NCBI RefSeq assembly: GCF_051201685.1
Contig: NZ_CP179213.1
Location: 2,046,001 to 2,110,000 of the forward strand
Direction: 5' to 3'
DNA length: 64,000 nucleotides
Origin: Luminiphilus sp051201685
GTDB lineage: Bacteria; Pseudomonadota; Gammaproteobacteria; Pseudomonadales; Halieaceae
The notes under the pieces are model-generated. The model ran no database searches, was not told the DNA's origin, and saw nothing but the letters and a program-made list of their open reading frames with translations. Positions 63,263 through 64,000 of this stretch are shown in pieces (position 1 is the stretch's first letter; each line of letters begins with the position of its first letter). A program made the translations under genes and the position numbers.

Positions 63263-64000
63263 TTAGTACGCCAACGCCTTCTTTGCCGCACGAACAATGT
63301 CAGCAACGCTGGGAACATATTCTTTCTCAAGGCAGGGGGTTGCTGGAACGGGGGTATGGGGTGCCGTAACACGCTGTACAGGCGCATCGAGGTAATCAAA
63401 CCCGAACTCCGCCACCATACCGGAAATCTCGCTCGCCATGCTGCACAGCGGATTAGATTCATCCACCACAACCAACCGTCCGGTCTTTGACACGCTAGCA
63501 AGAATAGACTCCTCATCCAACGGCGACAGCGTACGCGGGTCAATTACCTCAGCACTGATACCCTCCGCCGCCAACTCTGCTGCCGCCTGCTCCGCTAACA
63601 CCGCCATGCGTGACAGACCACACAAGGTAATGTCCGTGCCCTCTACGACTGTTCTGGCCTTACCAAAGGGAATCACATAATCCCCTTCAGGCACCTCACA
63701 TTCATCCATGTAAAGTGCTTTGTGCTCGCAAAACACCACCGGATCATCCTGCCGAATGGCCTCAGCGAGCAATCCTTTCGCATCTGCAGCATTGGAAGGT
63801 GTGACCACTTTGATACCCGGTATTGCCGCGAGCATGGGATACAAAATTTGTGAGTGCTGGGGTCCGGTGCCCTCGCCCGCGCCAATCATGGTTCTTATCA
63901 CCAGCGGCGTGCGCGCTTGCCCACCAAACATATACCGAAATTTTGCAATTTGATTGAGTAACTGATCAAGGCAGACGCCCAAAAAATCCACAAACATCAG
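63263..64000 (-). CDS. 2-oxoacid/acetoin dehydrogenase E1 beta subunit, 5' part outside
   Basis: The C-terminal 244 residues or more of an E1 beta chain; the start lies beyond the right edge. Signatures are RTMIGAGEGTGPQHSQ, PGIKVVTPSNAADAKGLL and IDPRTLSPLDEESI. It pairs with an E1 alpha presumably just outside, and with the E2 in this operon, to decarboxylate or cleave a 2-oxoacid or acetoin-like ketone. Confidence 0.9.
   Translation of the reverse strand: MMFVDFLGVCLDQLLNQIAKFRYMFGGQARTPLVIRTMIGAGEGTGPQHSQILYPMLAAIPGIKVVTPSNAADAKGLLAEAIRQDDPVVFCEHKALYMDECEVPEGDYVIPFGKARTVVEGTDITLCGLSRMAVLAEQAAAELAAEGISAEVIDPRTLSPLDEESILASVSKTGRLVVVDESNPLCSMASEISGMVAEFGFDYLDAPVQRVTAPHTPVPATPCLEKEYVPSVADIVRAAKKALAY

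Noticed and set aside
1..64000. tRNA, rRNA, CRISPR arrays, insertion sequences, prophage genes
   Set aside because: Looked for by eye; no cloverleaf, regular spaced repeats, transposase or phage gene was seen.

Overview
The window reads as chromosomal DNA of an aerobic, probably marine gammaproteobacterium. The main clue is the minus-strand housekeeping run leuC-leuD-leuB-asd-fimV-truA-trpF-trpB-trpA-accD-folC-dedD-cvpA-purF-metZ. This is the Pseudomonas/Cellvibrionales gene order, with trpBA placed between trpF and accD. Two large TonB-dependent receptors, PQQ dehydrogenases, a two-subunit Rieske oxygenase and many CoA-ester enzymes suggest a Halieaceae/Spongiibacteraceae-like heterotroph. 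That placement is inference. I see no rRNA, tRNA, CRISPR array or insertion sequence, and no recognisable classical transcription factor gene.

Region 1 (about 0.4-23 kb) is a catabolic island. It starts with two MaoC-fold proteins. A minus-strand operon follows (PF04199 cyclase, indolepyruvate oxidoreductase iorA and iorB, YeiH-type transporter). Divergent from it are a RidA-family protein, a RutA-like flavin monooxygenase, a TonB receptor and a periplasmic GMC dehydrogenase with its Tat-signal small subunit. Then comes a tightly packed run: enoyl-CoA hydratase/3-hydroxyacyl-CoA dehydrogenase, acyl-CoA synthetase, thiolase-like protein, DUF35 protein, SDR, Rieske alpha and beta. Glutaryl-CoA dehydrogenase closes the region. 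Four near-identical 20-bp palindromes sit before ridA/cyclase, the monooxygenase, the hydratase-led run and glutaryl-CoA dehydrogenase, which suggests one regulon. The set CoA ligase + thiolase-like + DUF35 + Rieske alpha/beta matches the ibuprofen (ipf) side-chain-removal module. The thiolase-like protein has lost its catalytic Cys and His and looks like an Ltp2-type retro-aldolase. My best model is: aryl-pyruvate to arylacetyl-CoA (IorAB), ipso ring dioxygenation, then retro-aldol loss of acetyl-CoA.

Region 2 (about 23-50 kb) is mostly housekeeping on the minus strand: TgpA/DUF58/MoxR, then the metZ-to-leuC series, rlmKL with two upstream lipoprotein genes, a methyltransferase, a dienelactone hydrolase and plsC.

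Region 3 (about 50-64 kb) is a second accessory block. It holds a small SutA-like protein, an SRPBCC-SDR fusion, an epoxide hydrolase, a hotdog thioesterase, a second TonB receptor, an AhpD-like protein, and a minus-strand operon that alternates 2-oxoacid-dehydrogenase subunits (E1 beta, E2) with two PQQ dehydrogenases and a cupin. The operon runs off the right edge.
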